The notes beneath the pieces are model-generated. The model made no database searches. It was not told where the DNA came from and saw only the letters and a program-made list of their open reading frames with translations. Both the position numbers and the translations under genes were made by a program. From Pseudomonadota bacterium (GTDB lineage Bacteria > Pseudomonadota > Alphaproteobacteria > Rhizobiales > Devosiaceae), in assembly GCA_023433775.1 (NCBI GenBank), contig JAEYTY010000079.1:1-23776 (forward strand): 23,776 nt of DNA. The letters are read 5' to 3'. Of the stretch, positions 5,988-14,625 are shown one piece after another (positions within the stretch are counted from its first letter, which is position 1; the number at the start of each line of letters is the position of its first letter).

Positions 5988-7496
5988 ATGCTCGTGGACG
6001 GCAAGGTTTTTCTCGGAACGAGCACGCAGCCGGAATATCTCCGTCTCAAATATGGCAACCGGCATGGGCTGGTGACCGGGGCGACCGGCACGGGCAAGAC
6101 GGTGAGCCTGCAGGTGCTGGCCGAGGGATTTTCGGCGGCGGGCGTGCCGGTCTTTGCGGCCGACATCAAGGGAGACCTCTCCGGCATCGGCAAGATGGGC
6201 CAGGCGCAGGGCTGGCAGACCCAACGGGCCGAGGAGATCGGTTTTACCGATTTCCGTGACGACGTGTTCCCGGTGATTTTCTGGGACCTGTTCGGAAAGC
6301 AGGGACATCCCGTGCGGGCGACGATTTCGGAAATGGGCCCGGTGCTGCTGAGCCGCATTCTTGATCTCAACGATACCCAGGAAGGCGTGCTCAACATCGC
6401 CTTCAAGCTGGCCGACGACGAAAAGCTGCTGCTGCTTGATCTCAAGGACCTGCGGTCGCTGCTGATCAATGTGCAGGAACGCGCCAAGGAAATTTCGGGT
6501 CGCTATGGCAATGTGACCACGGCCTCAATCGGGTCGATCCAGCGCGCGCTGCTGGTGCTGGAACAGCAGGGCGCGGACAATTTCTTTGGCGAGCGGGCGC
6601 TCGACATTGCCGACCTGATGCGGAAGGACACCGACGGGCGCGGCTATGTGTCGATCCTGGCGGCCGACGAGCTGATGCAGTCGCCGCGGCTCTACGCGAC
6701 ATTCCTGCTCTGGCTGCTGTCCGAGCTGTTCGAGGAACTGCCCGAAGTGGGCGATGTCGATATGCCGCGCATGGTGTTCTTTTTCGACGAGGCGCATCTG
6801 CTGTTCGACGATGCACCCAAGGCGCTGATCGACAAGGTGGAGCAGGTGGTCAAGCTGATCCGCTCCAAGGGTGTTGGCGTTTATTTCGTGACGCAGAACC
6901 CGGTCGATATTCCCGAATCCGTATTGGCGCAGCTGGCCAATCGCGTGCAGCACGCGCTGCGCGCCTATACGCCGCGCGAGCAGAAGGCGGTGAAGGTGGC
7001 AGCGGAAACCTTCCGCCCCAACCCGGCCTTTTCGACCGAAGAGGTCATTACCCAGCTTGGTATCGGCGAGGCGCTGGTGTCGGTGCTGGAAGAAAAGGGC
7101 GTTCCCTCCATGGTGGGACGCACCATGATCCGGCCGCCGTCCGCGCAGGTCGGGCCGATTTCGCTGGCCGAACGGGATTCCATCATCGCCAATTCGCCGG
7201 TTGGCGGGCTCTATGACACGGTCATTGACCGAGAATCGGCCTTTGAAGTGCTGGAGCGGCGCACCCGCGACCGGCAGCTTGATGATGAACGTGCGCAATA
7301 TGAAGCCCAGCGTCAGGCCGAGGCTGATCGTCTCGCCAAGGAGCGCGAGCGCGCCGAACGCGCCGCAGCACCGCGCCGCAGCACGCGGCAAACGCCGGTT
7401 GAGGCGGCGACGAATTCCTTTGCCCGCACCATTGCCACGACGCTGGGCCGCGAACTGGTGCGCGGCATTCTCGGCGGACTGAGCAAGAGGCGATGA
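5988..7496 (+). CDS. HerA-like ATPase, DUF853 (YjgR) family
   Basis: A 502-residue FtsK/HerA-superfamily P-loop ATPase. Walker A is GATGTGKT (31-38) and Walker B is MVFFFDEAH with Asp267-Glu268. The segment around KGVGVYFVTQNPVDIP is typical of DUF853 proteins such as E. coli YjgR, whose cellular role is unclear; HerA relatives are hexameric DNA translocases. Residues about 425-485 are Arg/Glu/Ala-rich and likely a coiled coil or flexible stalk. No transmembrane segment is evident. The stop overlaps the start of the next gene by four bases (ATGA), so the two products are probably made together. No nuclease (NurA-like, SIR2 or DUF4297) is next to it. Confidence 0.9.
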   Translation: MLVDGKVFLGTSTQPEYLRLKYGNRHGLVTGATGTGKTVSLQVLAEGFSAAGVPVFAADIKGDLSGIGKMGQAQGWQTQRAEEIGFTDFRDDVFPVIFWDLFGKQGHPVRATISEMGPVLLSRILDLNDTQEGVLNIAFKLADDEKLLLLDLKDLRSLLINVQERAKEISGRYGNVTTASIGSIQRALLVLEQQGADNFFGERALDIADLMRKDTDGRGYVSILAADELMQSPRLYATFLLWLLSELFEELPEVGDVDMPRMVFFFDEAHLLFDDAPKALIDKVEQVVKLIRSKGVGVYFVTQNPVDIPESVLAQLANRVQHALRAYTPREQKAVKVAAETFRPNPAFSTEEVITQLGIGEALVSVLEEKGVPSMVGRTMIRPPSAQVGPISLAERDSIIANSPVGGLYDTVIDRESAFEVLERRTRDRQLDDERAQYEAQRQAEADRLAKERERAERAAAPRRSTRQTPVEAATNSFARTIATTLGRELVRGILGGLSKRR

Positions 7497-8050
7497 GCAT
7501 GGACATGGCGACGCAAACCGGTCCCGTGCTGGGCATTTTTGCCTCGGACAAGGGGCCGGGTGATGCCGAACGCGCGGGCCTGATGAGCGAGGCGGGGCGG
7601 CTCTTTGCCCGCAAGGGCGCCCGGCTGGTGTGTCTCGCGGAAAATGGCGTCATTCCCGTGCCGCTGATTACGGCGGCGCGGACGGCAGGCGGGCAGGTCG
7701 AGGTGTTGGCCGACGCGAGTATCGTCCTGCCGACGGCGCTCGAAAGCGTGCCGATTACCATCATTCCGGACAGTGCGGAGCGCGCAGCGCGGATGGCGCA
7801 GATGGCGGAGGTCTTTGTGGCGCTGCCCGGATCACTGGCCTCGGCGACGGCCCTGTTCGGCGCCTGGAAGGTGGGGCAGAACCGGCCCGTGGTGATGCTC
7901 AACCGGCATAAGGCGTTCGAGGTGGTGAAGGGCTTTGCCGCTGACGTGCTTTACCACGCCGTGCCGGGCTACGACCGCAATATCCAGTTTGCCGACAGCG
8001 TCGATGATATGTGGACCAAGGTCGCCTGGGTGCTGCAACAATCACGCTAG
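7493..8050 (+). CDS. Degenerate LOG/SLOG-like Rossmann protein
   Basis: A 185-residue protein with the layout of LOG (lysine decarboxylase-like, cytokinin riboside phosphohydrolase) proteins: an N-terminal VLGIFASDKGPGD strand-turn, an alternating alpha/beta core, then AEVFVALPGSLASATALFGAW followed by NRPVVMLN. The two LOG signatures are changed: GGGxxGLM is replaced by LAENGVIPVPLI (48-59) and PGGxGTxxE by PGSLASATALF (112-122), so the catalytic Arg/Glu set is missing. It may have kept the fold as a nucleotide or ligand sensor (SLOG-like) and lost enzyme activity. It is translationally coupled to the HerA-like ATPase and ends six bases from a convergent gene. Confidence in the fold is moderate; the function is unknown. 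Confidence 0.6.
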   Translation: MSMDMATQTGPVLGIFASDKGPGDAERAGLMSEAGRLFARKGARLVCLAENGVIPVPLITAARTAGGQVEVLADASIVLPTALESVPITIIPDSAERAARMAQMAEVFVALPGSLASATALFGAWKVGQNRPVVMLNRHKAFEVVKGFAADVLYHAVPGYDRNIQFADSVDDMWTKVAWVLQQSR

Positions 8051-8056
8051 GCTCGG

Positions 8057-8608
8057 TTAAGCCCGCGGGGTCAGTTCGGGCTGGGGCGCGCGTCGATCCG
8101 GAAAAAGCGGAATGACATTGTCGGTAGAGCGCCGGGCAGGACGCTGCGGCGGCGGTGGCATGGGCACGCGATTGCGACGCTCGGGGCCACGATAGCCGCC
8201 CGCCAGCGCGCCAACGACGCTGCGATTGATCAGGCGGGCCTGCACGCGCTGCAACAAGTGCCGCGGCGACATGGGCTTGACCAGAACTTCATCAATGCCG
8301 GCGCTGATCGCCTGATGGCGCATGGGCGGTGTGATGGAACGGGTCAGAGCGATGACCGGCAGGTCGCGCGAGACAAATTCGGGATCGAGCCGGATGGCCT
8401 CAACGATTTCGAAGGCCGGGCGACCCTCGCGGTCAAAATCGACAACCAGCATGTCGAGCGCTGCGATGCGCATATAGGCAAAGAGTTCGGCCTCGCTGTC
8501 GAAAGGACGCACGCGCAGACGCGAATCTCCGGCAAGCACCATGGTCAACAAGGCGCCGAGCGCCCGGTTGGAAGCCAGAATGGCAATGGTCTTGCCCGAA
8601 GCAGTCAC
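8057..8608 (-). CDS. Stand-alone receiver-domain protein with disordered tail
   Basis: A 183-residue protein starting at GTG (8608), chosen because GGGGGA lies five bases upstream; an in-frame ATG at 8677 has no good ribosome site. Residues 1-122 form a receiver domain with phosphoacceptor-like Asp57 (LVVDFD) and the conserved lysine in EVLVKPMS. The acidic pair that binds magnesium is replaced by Ser13-Asn14, so phosphorylation may be weak or absent. The rest is Pro/Arg-rich (PMPPPPQRPARR) with no recognisable output domain. It probably works through protein contacts. A CtrA-like site, TTAA-N7-TTTA, lies 18 bases upstream. It is separated from sodB by a terminator. No histidine kinase is adjacent. 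Confidence 0.75.
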   Translation of the reverse strand: MTASGKTIAILASNRALGALLTMVLAGDSRLRVRPFDSEAELFAYMRIAALDMLVVDFDREGRPAFEIVEAIRLDPEFVSRDLPVIALTRSITPPMRHQAISAGIDEVLVKPMSPRHLLQRVQARLINRSVVGALAGGYRGPERRNRVPMPPPPQRPARRSTDNVIPLFPDRRAPQPELTPRA

Positions 8609-8625
8609 GACGATCCCCCACGTGG

Positions 8626-8641
8626 TAAAGGTTTCGTTAAC
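8626..8641 (-). promoter_or_regulatory. CtrA-like site before the receiver gene
   Basis: On the minus strand GTTAA-N7-TTTA matches the alphaproteobacterial CtrA box TTAA-N7-TTAA with one mismatch. It is 18 bases upstream of the chosen GTG. One-mismatch sites arise by chance fairly often, so this is tentative. Confidence 0.3.
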
Positions 8642-8704
8642 ATGACGGCGCTGGGCTTTGAAGCGATCAGTGCCCAAATGGCTAAAGAGTTAGTGGAAAC
8701 AGTA

Positions 8705-8730
8705 AACCCGCCAGCCTGAGCTGACGGGTT
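8705..8730 (-). terminator. Terminator of sodB
   Basis: On the minus strand AACCCGTCAGC pairs with GCTGGCGGGTT (11 bp with one G-U) around a TCAG loop, followed by TACTGTTT. It begins 32 bases after the sodB stop. The G-U pair becomes a C-A mismatch on the plus strand, so it works best for the minus strand. Confidence 0.75.
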
Positions 8731-8761
8731 CTGAACTTTCCGCAGTGACGAACGGCGTGGA

Positions 8762-9370
8762 TTACGCCGTGGCTTCCTCGAACATGTGCTCGACATGTTC
8801 CCAGTTCACCAGATTGTCGAACCAGGCTTCGAGATATTTCGGGCGGGCATTGCGGTAGTCGATGTAATAGGAGTGCTCCCAGACGTCGACGCCGAGGATC
8901 GGCTTGCCGCCATGGACCAGCGGCGATTCGCCATTGGCGGTCTTGGAGATTTCGAGCTTGCCGTTCTTGACCGAGATCCAGGCCCAGCCGGAGCCGAACT
9001 GGGTCGTGCCGGCGGCGATGAAATCGGCGCGCAGCTTGTCAAAGCCACCGAGATCGGAATCAACGGCTGCAGCCAGCTTGCCGGGCAGCTTGTTGCCGCC
9101 GCCATTGGGCTTCATCCAGTTCCAGAAATGCACGTGGTTGTAGTGCTGGCCGGCATTGTTGAAGAGGCCGGCATTCTTGCCGAAGCTTTCCTTGACGATG
9201 TCTTCGAGCGGCAGGATTTCGAGACCCGAACCTTCGAGCAGCTTTTCGCCATTGGTGACATAGGCCTGATGGTGCTTGTCGTGGTGATACTCAAGCGTCT
9301 CGGCGGACATGTAGGGACCCAGCGCATCATAGGCGTAGGGCAGGGGTGGCAGGGTGAATTTGGTGGTCAT
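8762..9370 (-). CDS. sodB: Superoxide dismutase, Fe type
   Basis: A 202-residue Fe/Mn superoxide dismutase, converting superoxide to oxygen and hydrogen peroxide in the cytoplasm (no signal peptide). Metal ligands are His29 (EYHHDKHH), His79 (QHYNHVHFWNW), Asp162 and His166 (GVDVWEHSYY). Gln75 in NNAGQ sits where iron enzymes carry their outer-sphere glutamine, which favours iron, though cambialistic use cannot be excluded. Start: GGAGG five bases before the ATG. The gene has its own promoter (9428-9456) and terminator (8705-8730) and so appears monocistronic. No Fur or Irr box was recognised in the leader. Confidence 0.97.
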   Translation of the reverse strand: MTTKFTLPPLPYAYDALGPYMSAETLEYHHDKHHQAYVTNGEKLLEGSGLEILPLEDIVKESFGKNAGLFNNAGQHYNHVHFWNWMKPNGGGNKLPGKLAAAVDSDLGGFDKLRADFIAAGTTQFGSGWAWISVKNGKLEISKTANGESPLVHGGKPILGVDVWEHSYYIDYRNARPKYLEAWFDNLVNWEHVEHMFEEATA

Positions 9371-9427
9371 TATAGCCTCCGTTGAATTTCTAGGGATGAC
9401 GCTGGCAGGAGCCGCAAAGCTGTCCGT

Positions 9428-9456
9428 GATATAGGGAATTTGCGCGGGCCCAACAA
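9428..9456 (-). promoter_or_regulatory. Sigma-70-type promoter of sodB
   Basis: The minus strand shows TTGTTG (9456-9451), 17 bases, then TATATC (9433-9428). Initiation near 9421 gives a leader of about 50 bases before the sodB ATG. The element begins 15 bases after the stop of the upstream peptidase gene. Confidence 0.55.
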
Positions 9457-9470
9457 TCGCGACAAAGAGA

Positions 9471-11546
9471 TTAACCGTCCAATCCGGCTGATTTTATCGC
9501 AAAGACATAACACATAGCGGTCTCCTTGAGGCGGTCGAACCGCCCGGACGCGCCGCCATGGCCCGCGCCCATATTGGTCTTGAGGTATAATGGCGCGGTG
9601 CCGGTTGCGGTTGCACGCAGCTTTGCGACCCACTTTGCCGGCTCCCAATAGGTGACGCGCGGGTCGGTGAGACCGGCCAATGCGAAAATGGCCGGATAGG
9701 CCTGGGCGCTGACCTGCTCATAGGGCGCGTAAGCGGCGATGCGCGCATAATCGTCGGCGCTGGTGATGGGATTGCCCCATTCGGGCCATTCGGGCGGGGT
9801 GAGGGGCAGGGTGTCATCAAGCATGGTGTTGAGCACATCGACAAAGGGCACCTGGGCGATGATGCCGCCCCAGAGATCGGGGCGCAGATTGGCGATGGCA
9901 CCCATCAACATGCCGCCGGCCGAGCCGCCATGAGCGACGATTTTGCCCTTGGCCGTATAGCCCTCCGCGATCAGCATTTCGGCTGCGGCGATGAAATCGG
10001 TAAAGGTGTTTGTCTTGTTTTCGCGGCGGCCCTGCCGATACCAGCGATAGCCCTTTTCCATGCCGCCGCGAATATGGGCAATGGCATAGACAAAGCCGCG
10101 ATCGACCAGCGACAGCACCGAGACGGAGAAGGACGCGGGCATGGACATGCCATAGGCGCCATAGCCGTAGAGCAGGGCCGGATTGGAGCCATCCAGCTTC
10201 GTGCCCTTGCGATAAAGCAGGGTGACCGGCACCTCCTCTCCATCGGGCGCCTTGGCGAAAAGACGGCGCGTTTCATAGTCGGCGGGATTGTGGCCTGAGG
10301 GCACTTCCTGGGTCTTGAGCAGGGTGCGCTTGCCGGTTTCGAGATCGACGTCGAAAACCTGACTTGGCGTGGTGGGCGATGAATAGGTGAGGCGGAAAAC
10401 GCTGGTGTCGAACTCGTAGCCGGTCGACATGCCGAGCGAATAGGCCTCCTCCTTGAAGCCGACGATCTCTTCCTTGCCGCTGCGCAGGTCGCGCGCGACG
10501 ATGCGGGGCAGGCCATCCTCGCGTTCAAGGCGCAGGAGGTGGTTTTTCAGCACGGCGATGTCGAGGATCAGGACGTCCTGACGATGGGCGACAAGGTCGG
10601 TCCAGTTCTCGGCACGCGGATCATCGGCAGGAGCGGTGACGATCTTGTAGTCTTCAGCGCCATCGGCATTGGTGCGGATATAGAGCAGGCCGCCGCTCTC
10701 GTCGATTTCATATTCGCGGTCGACAAGACGCGGGGCAATGAGGCGCGGCTCACCGCCTTTTTCGGCGTCGATCAGCCAGACTTCGCTGGTCTGGTGGTCA
10801 TGGGCATCGATGACGATGAACCTGTCCGAGAGCGTCTTGCCGATACCGACGAAAAAGCCCGGATCGCTTTCGGTATAGATGATGGGGTCTGCCGACTGAT
10901 CGCTACCGATGTCGTGGCGGCGAATGCGGTATGGACGATGATTGTCGTCATATTCGGCGTAGTAGATGGACGCGCTGTCGTTCGACCACACGAAGCTGCC
11001 TGCCGTGTTGCGGATCACCTCGGCGCTATCGGTACCTGTTGCGATGTCTCGCAGGACGATGTCGTAATATTCCGAACCGGCGCGGTCGGCGGCCCAGGCA
11101 AGGGTGCGGTGCGAAGGGTCGTGGCTGGAGCCGGCAAAGCCAAAATAGCCCTCACCTGCCTCGGCATTGCAATCGAGGAGGACTGTTTCATCGCCGCCGC
11201 TGCGCGGGGTACGCACGATGAGGGGATATTGCTTGCCCTCGAGCATCCGTGAATTATAGGCCCAGTCGCCATCGGGCGAGGGCACGCCGCTGTCATCTTC
11301 CTTTATGCGCCCGCGAATTTCGCGGTAGATCTTTTCCTGCAGCGCCTCGGTGGGCTTGCCGAAACGGGTTTCGAACCAGTCGTTTTCGGCGTCCAGATAA
11401 GCCCGGATTTCGGGATCCAGTTTGTCGGGCTTCTGCATCACCTCCTGCCAATTGTCAGCCCGCAGCCAGTGCCATGGATCATCGCGGGTTATGCCGTGAT
11501 GCGTGGTCTGGTGGGTGATGCGCTTGGCGAAGGGGGGCTGGGTCAT
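9471..11546 (-). CDS. ptrB: Oligopeptidase B (S9A prolyl oligopeptidase family)
   Basis: A 691-residue cytoplasmic serine peptidase that cleaves short peptides after Arg/Lys. The N-terminal half is the seven-bladed propeller; the C-terminal half is the alpha/beta hydrolase domain. The triad is Ser542 (HGGSAGGML), Asp628 (LTDPRV) and His663 (GAGHGGASGR), about ten residues offset from E. coli oligopeptidase B. The RGGMEKGYRWYRQGR segment before the serine is also typical. The start MTQPPFAKRI is chosen by family length; a reading frame extends 27 codons further up but that part looks non-conserved. The ribosome site is weak. It is divergent from the mrp operon and shares a 221-base intergenic region with it. 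Confidence 0.93.
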   Translation of the reverse strand: MTQPPFAKRITHQTTHHGITRDDPWHWLRADNWQEVMQKPDKLDPEIRAYLDAENDWFETRFGKPTEALQEKIYREIRGRIKEDDSGVPSPDGDWAYNSRMLEGKQYPLIVRTPRSGGDETVLLDCNAEAGEGYFGFAGSSHDPSHRTLAWAADRAGSEYYDIVLRDIATGTDSAEVIRNTAGSFVWSNDSASIYYAEYDDNHRPYRIRRHDIGSDQSADPIIYTESDPGFFVGIGKTLSDRFIVIDAHDHQTSEVWLIDAEKGGEPRLIAPRLVDREYEIDESGGLLYIRTNADGAEDYKIVTAPADDPRAENWTDLVAHRQDVLILDIAVLKNHLLRLEREDGLPRIVARDLRSGKEEIVGFKEEAYSLGMSTGYEFDTSVFRLTYSSPTTPSQVFDVDLETGKRTLLKTQEVPSGHNPADYETRRLFAKAPDGEEVPVTLLYRKGTKLDGSNPALLYGYGAYGMSMPASFSVSVLSLVDRGFVYAIAHIRGGMEKGYRWYRQGRRENKTNTFTDFIAAAEMLIAEGYTAKGKIVAHGGSAGGMLMGAIANLRPDLWGGIIAQVPFVDVLNTMLDDTLPLTPPEWPEWGNPITSADDYARIAAYAPYEQVSAQAYPAIFALAGLTDPRVTYWEPAKWVAKLRATATGTAPLYLKTNMGAGHGGASGRFDRLKETAMCYVFAIKSAGLDG

Positions 11547-11767
11547 CGGGTATCCATGAACCGGGGGAAGTGAAGGCGGGCGAGGCCAAGGACATAGGGA
11601 ATGGCGGAGGTCTTTGCCAGTCCCCAAGAGATGTCATCACTATACGGACACTTGATTAGGCACTTGGTCGCACGTGTTCCGATTTGCCTTGTCGTGGTTC
11701 CCTCAATCAGTATGGTCGCAATCCATCGTTCAACAGAATCGCACTAGTGCTCGGAGGAGAGGCGGGT
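11547..11767. other. Divergent intergenic region ptrB / mrpA
   Basis: It contains no convincing gene. For mrpA there is a possible promoter TTGTCG (11689-11694), 16 bases, TATGGT (11711-11716), and a very strong ribosome site GGAGGAGAGG (11753-11762). For ptrB I found only a lone TATAGT-like box on the minus strand and no good -35. No sodium-, pH- or other known operator was recognised. Confidence 0.4.
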
Positions 11768-14203
11768 TTGGGGCCATCCCTTGATGCAAGTATAGCTCTT
11801 GTTGCCATCGCGCCATTTGTTGCCGCCATGCTGGCGCCGCTGGTTCATCGATATGCAGGTCCGTTTACCGGTTGGCTGCTGGCCCTGGTGCCCGCGGCTA
11901 TTTTTGCATTCCTGCTGACTCTGGCGCCGGGCGTCATCACTGGCGGCAGCGTCGGTGCGGTCGTTGGCTGGGTTCCGGGATATGGCCTTGATCTGAGCTT
12001 CTTCGTCGACGGACTGAGCCTTGTCTTTGCGCTGACCATTTCCGGCATCGGCACGCTCATCATCCTCTATTCGGGCTCTTATCTCTCCGGCCACCACCAT
12101 CAGGGCCGGTTTCTCGGCTTCATGCTCGCCTTTATGGGCGCCATGCTGGGGCTGGTTCTGGCCGACAGCCTTCTCGCGCTGTTCATGTTCTGGGAGCTGA
12201 CCTCGATCACCTCCTTCCTGCTGATCGGCTTTGACCACGCACGGCAGGCAGCGCGGCGCGGCGCCATCCAGGCGCTGGTGATCACCAATATTGGCGGCAT
12301 GTGCCTGCTGGTCGGCGCAATCCTCGTCAATCAGCTCACCGGCACCTGGGAGATGAGCGCGCTGCGCGGCATGGGCGATGTGCTGCGCGACCACGCGCTT
12401 TATGGGCTGGTGCTGTTCTGCTTTCTTGGCGCCGCATTCACCAAGTCGGCGCAGTTTCCGCTGCATTTCTGGCTGCCCAATGCCATGGAGGCCCCGACCC
12501 CGGTTTCGGCATTCCTCCATTCGGCAACCATGGTGCAGGCCGGTGTCTATCTGCTGGCGCGCATGACGCCGGTTTTGGGCGAGACGGGTATCTGGACCAA
12601 TATTCTGGTGAGCTTTGGCGCTGTGACGCTGATCTGGGGGGCGCTGGGCGCCCTCAAGCAAACCGATCTCAAGCAGATCCTCGCGCAGACCACGATTGCC
12701 TCGCTTGGTCTGCTCGTGCTGCTGATCGGGCTGGGCAGCACTTATGCCATTGCGGCCATGGTCGTCTATTTCGTCGCCCACGCCTTCTATAAGGCGGGCC
12801 TCTTCATGGTGGCGGGCGCCATCGACCACGAGGCCGGAACGCGCGACATTACCGCTTTGGGCGGGCTGGCCGACAAAATGCCGGTGACCTTTATCGGCGC
12901 GGCTCTGGCGGCGCTTTCCATGGTGGGCCTGCCGCTGACCGTGGGCTATTTCGCCAAGGAAGAGATGTATCTCGGCCTGATGAGCGGCGAGTGGACCGCC
13001 ATATTGGTGATGATTGTACTGATCGCGGGCAATGCCATGCTGGCGGGCGTGGCGTTGCTGGTGATGATCCGACCCTTCCTCGGTGAAGTGGTGGCAACGC
13101 CTAAAAAGCCGCATGAAGCCCCCATTGCCATGCTGGCCGGACCTATCCTGCTTGGCGTGCTCGGCATTGTCGCCGGTGTGATGCCCGATATGCTCGGCCA
13201 TGATGTGCTGGTGCCGGCGGCTTCGGCTATTCTGAACATGGGTGTCGAGAGCCATTTGACGCTGGCGATCGATTTCACGAGCCTCCTGATCTGGCTGTCC
13301 GCGCTGACCTGGGCGCTCGGCGTGCTGGTCTATCGACAGGCCGACGCCATCCGCACCTTGCTGCGCCGTTTCGATGCTGCGCTTGGTTGGACGGCTGACA
13401 ATGTCTTCGACGTGGTCATGTTCAGCCTGATCCGGTTCTCGGGCGCCGTGACGCGGTTCATTCATCACGGGCAGCTTGAATTCTATCTCTCCCTGGTGTT
13501 CGTGGGCTTCGCTCTGGCGCTGTTCTGGCCGTTCATGGCCTTTGGCGGCATGAGCCTGCTGTCGCCCACGGCGGAGCTGGGCAATTGGTGGCAGGTTCTG
13601 GCGCTGCACGAGCTGCAATCCTACGAATGGGGCATTATCGGCCTGGCTGCACTTGGCCTCGCCGCAGTGCTGATCGCGCCGACGCGGCTTGTCGCCATCC
13701 TGTCGCTCGGCGTGCAGGGCACGGCGCTGTCGCTTATTTTCCTGCTCTTCGGGGCGCCGGACCTGGCCTTCACCCAGCTCATGGTCGAAATCCTCTCGGT
13801 GGTTATCCTGACGCTGGTGATGACGCGCCTGAAGCTGGATGAGCGCGACCACCGGCCTTTCGAGGACCTGGCGCGCGACGGCACGCTTGCCCTGGTTTGT
13901 GGCATTGCCGTGACGCTGGTGCTGATGCTGGTGCTCAACGGCACGCTCGATACGCGCCTGTCGGACCTCTTTACCGCCACCAGCGTGCCGATTGCGCATG
14001 GCCACAACATCGTCAATGTGATCCTCGTCGACTATCGCGGCTTTGATACATTCGGTGAAATCGCCGTGGTGATGGGGGCGGGTATTGCCATTCTGGCGCT
14101 GCTGCGCCGCAAGCCCCGCCCGACGGCTGACGCCGCGAGCCCGGTCGATCCGGTCTCGACCAAAAAGCCCAGGGCGCGAACCAGGCGAAAGGCAGAAGCA
14201 TGA
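11768..14203 (+). CDS. mrpA: Mrp cation/proton antiporter subunit A
   Basis: The largest subunit (about 811 residues, around 20 membrane helices) of the multi-subunit Na+(K+)/H+ antiporter, homologous to NuoL of complex I. Signatures are ELTSITSFLLIGFDH, KSAQFPLHFWLPNAMEAP with TPVSAFLHSATMVQAG, and HAFYKAGLFMVAG in the proton-channel module. The C-terminal part (GAPDLAFTQLMVE, FDTFGEIAVV) is the DUF4040/MbhE-like extension of full-length MrpA. The start chosen is TTG at 11768, because GGAGGAGAGG lies just upstream; an earlier in-frame TTG at 11684 has no such site and adds a non-membrane tail. It heads a seven-gene operon whose separate mrpB marks the group-1 arrangement. Confidence 0.95.
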   Translation: MGPSLDASIALVAIAPFVAAMLAPLVHRYAGPFTGWLLALVPAAIFAFLLTLAPGVITGGSVGAVVGWVPGYGLDLSFFVDGLSLVFALTISGIGTLIILYSGSYLSGHHHQGRFLGFMLAFMGAMLGLVLADSLLALFMFWELTSITSFLLIGFDHARQAARRGAIQALVITNIGGMCLLVGAILVNQLTGTWEMSALRGMGDVLRDHALYGLVLFCFLGAAFTKSAQFPLHFWLPNAMEAPTPVSAFLHSATMVQAGVYLLARMTPVLGETGIWTNILVSFGAVTLIWGALGALKQTDLKQILAQTTIASLGLLVLLIGLGSTYAIAAMVVYFVAHAFYKAGLFMVAGAIDHEAGTRDITALGGLADKMPVTFIGAALAALSMVGLPLTVGYFAKEEMYLGLMSGEWTAILVMIVLIAGNAMLAGVALLVMIRPFLGEVVATPKKPHEAPIAMLAGPILLGVLGIVAGVMPDMLGHDVLVPAASAILNMGVESHLTLAIDFTSLLIWLSALTWALGVLVYRQADAIRTLLRRFDAALGWTADNVFDVVMFSLIRFSGAVTRFIHHGQLEFYLSLVFVGFALALFWPFMAFGGMSLLSPTAELGNWWQVLALHELQSYEWGIIGLAALGLAAVLIAPTRLVAILSLGVQGTALSLIFLLFGAPDLAFTQLMVEILSVVILTLVMTRLKLDERDHRPFEDLARDGTLALVCGIAVTLVLMLVLNGTLDTRLSDLFTATSVPIAHGHNIVNVILVDYRGFDTFGEIAVVMGAGIAILALLRRKPRPTADAASPVDPVSTKKPRARTRRKAEA

Positions 14204-14625
14204 ACACCGTCATCTTCCGCACCATCGCGCCGCTGATCGTCGCCATCATGCTGGTGTTCTCGCTCTATATCTGCCTGCGCGGCCACAATGAGCCCGGCGG
14301 AGGCTTTATTGGCGGGCTGATCGCCGCCGCGGCCATCGGGGTTTTTGGCATGGCCTCTGGCGTCGACACGGTGCGACAGTCGCTGCGCCTCGATCCGATG
14401 GCCATTGCCGGCTTCGGCGTATTTCTCGCCGGGTTGTCGGGGCTAATGAGCATTTTCAATGGCACGCCCTTCCTCACCAGCATCTGGCTCTATGTCGATC
14501 TGGGCGAAACCATCGTGCCCCTCTCAACGCCGCTATTCTTCGATCTGGGCGTCTATTGCGTGGTGTTCGGCACGCTCTCGGCCATTGCGCTGGGGCTTGA
14601 AAGCGACAGGGAGGAGGACGTCTGA
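14200..14625 (+). CDS. mrpB: Mrp antiporter subunit B
   Basis: A 141-residue membrane protein of the MnhB family with about four helices. The conserved GHNEPGGGFIGGL loop after helix 1 and the later FFDLGVYCVVFG are diagnostic. It is required for assembly of the antiporter complex rather than being a NuoL/M-like pump by itself. Its ATG overlaps the mrpA stop by four bases, so translation is coupled. It stands as a separate gene rather than fused to mrpA as in some rhizobial pha operons. Confidence 0.95.
   Translation: MNTVIFRTIAPLIVAIMLVFSLYICLRGHNEPGGGFIGGLIAAAAIGVFGMASGVDTVRQSLRLDPMAIAGFGVFLAGLSGLMSIFNGTPFLTSIWLYVDLGETIVPLSTPLFFDLGVYCVVFGTLSAIALGLESDREEDV

Noticed and set aside
11744..14005. 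A 753-codon open frame antisense to mrpA
   Set aside because: It is rich in His, Gln, Arg and Glu with no hydrophobic core, exactly what the complement of Leu/Val/Ala-rich membrane codons gives in GC-rich DNA. mrpA on the other strand is certain.
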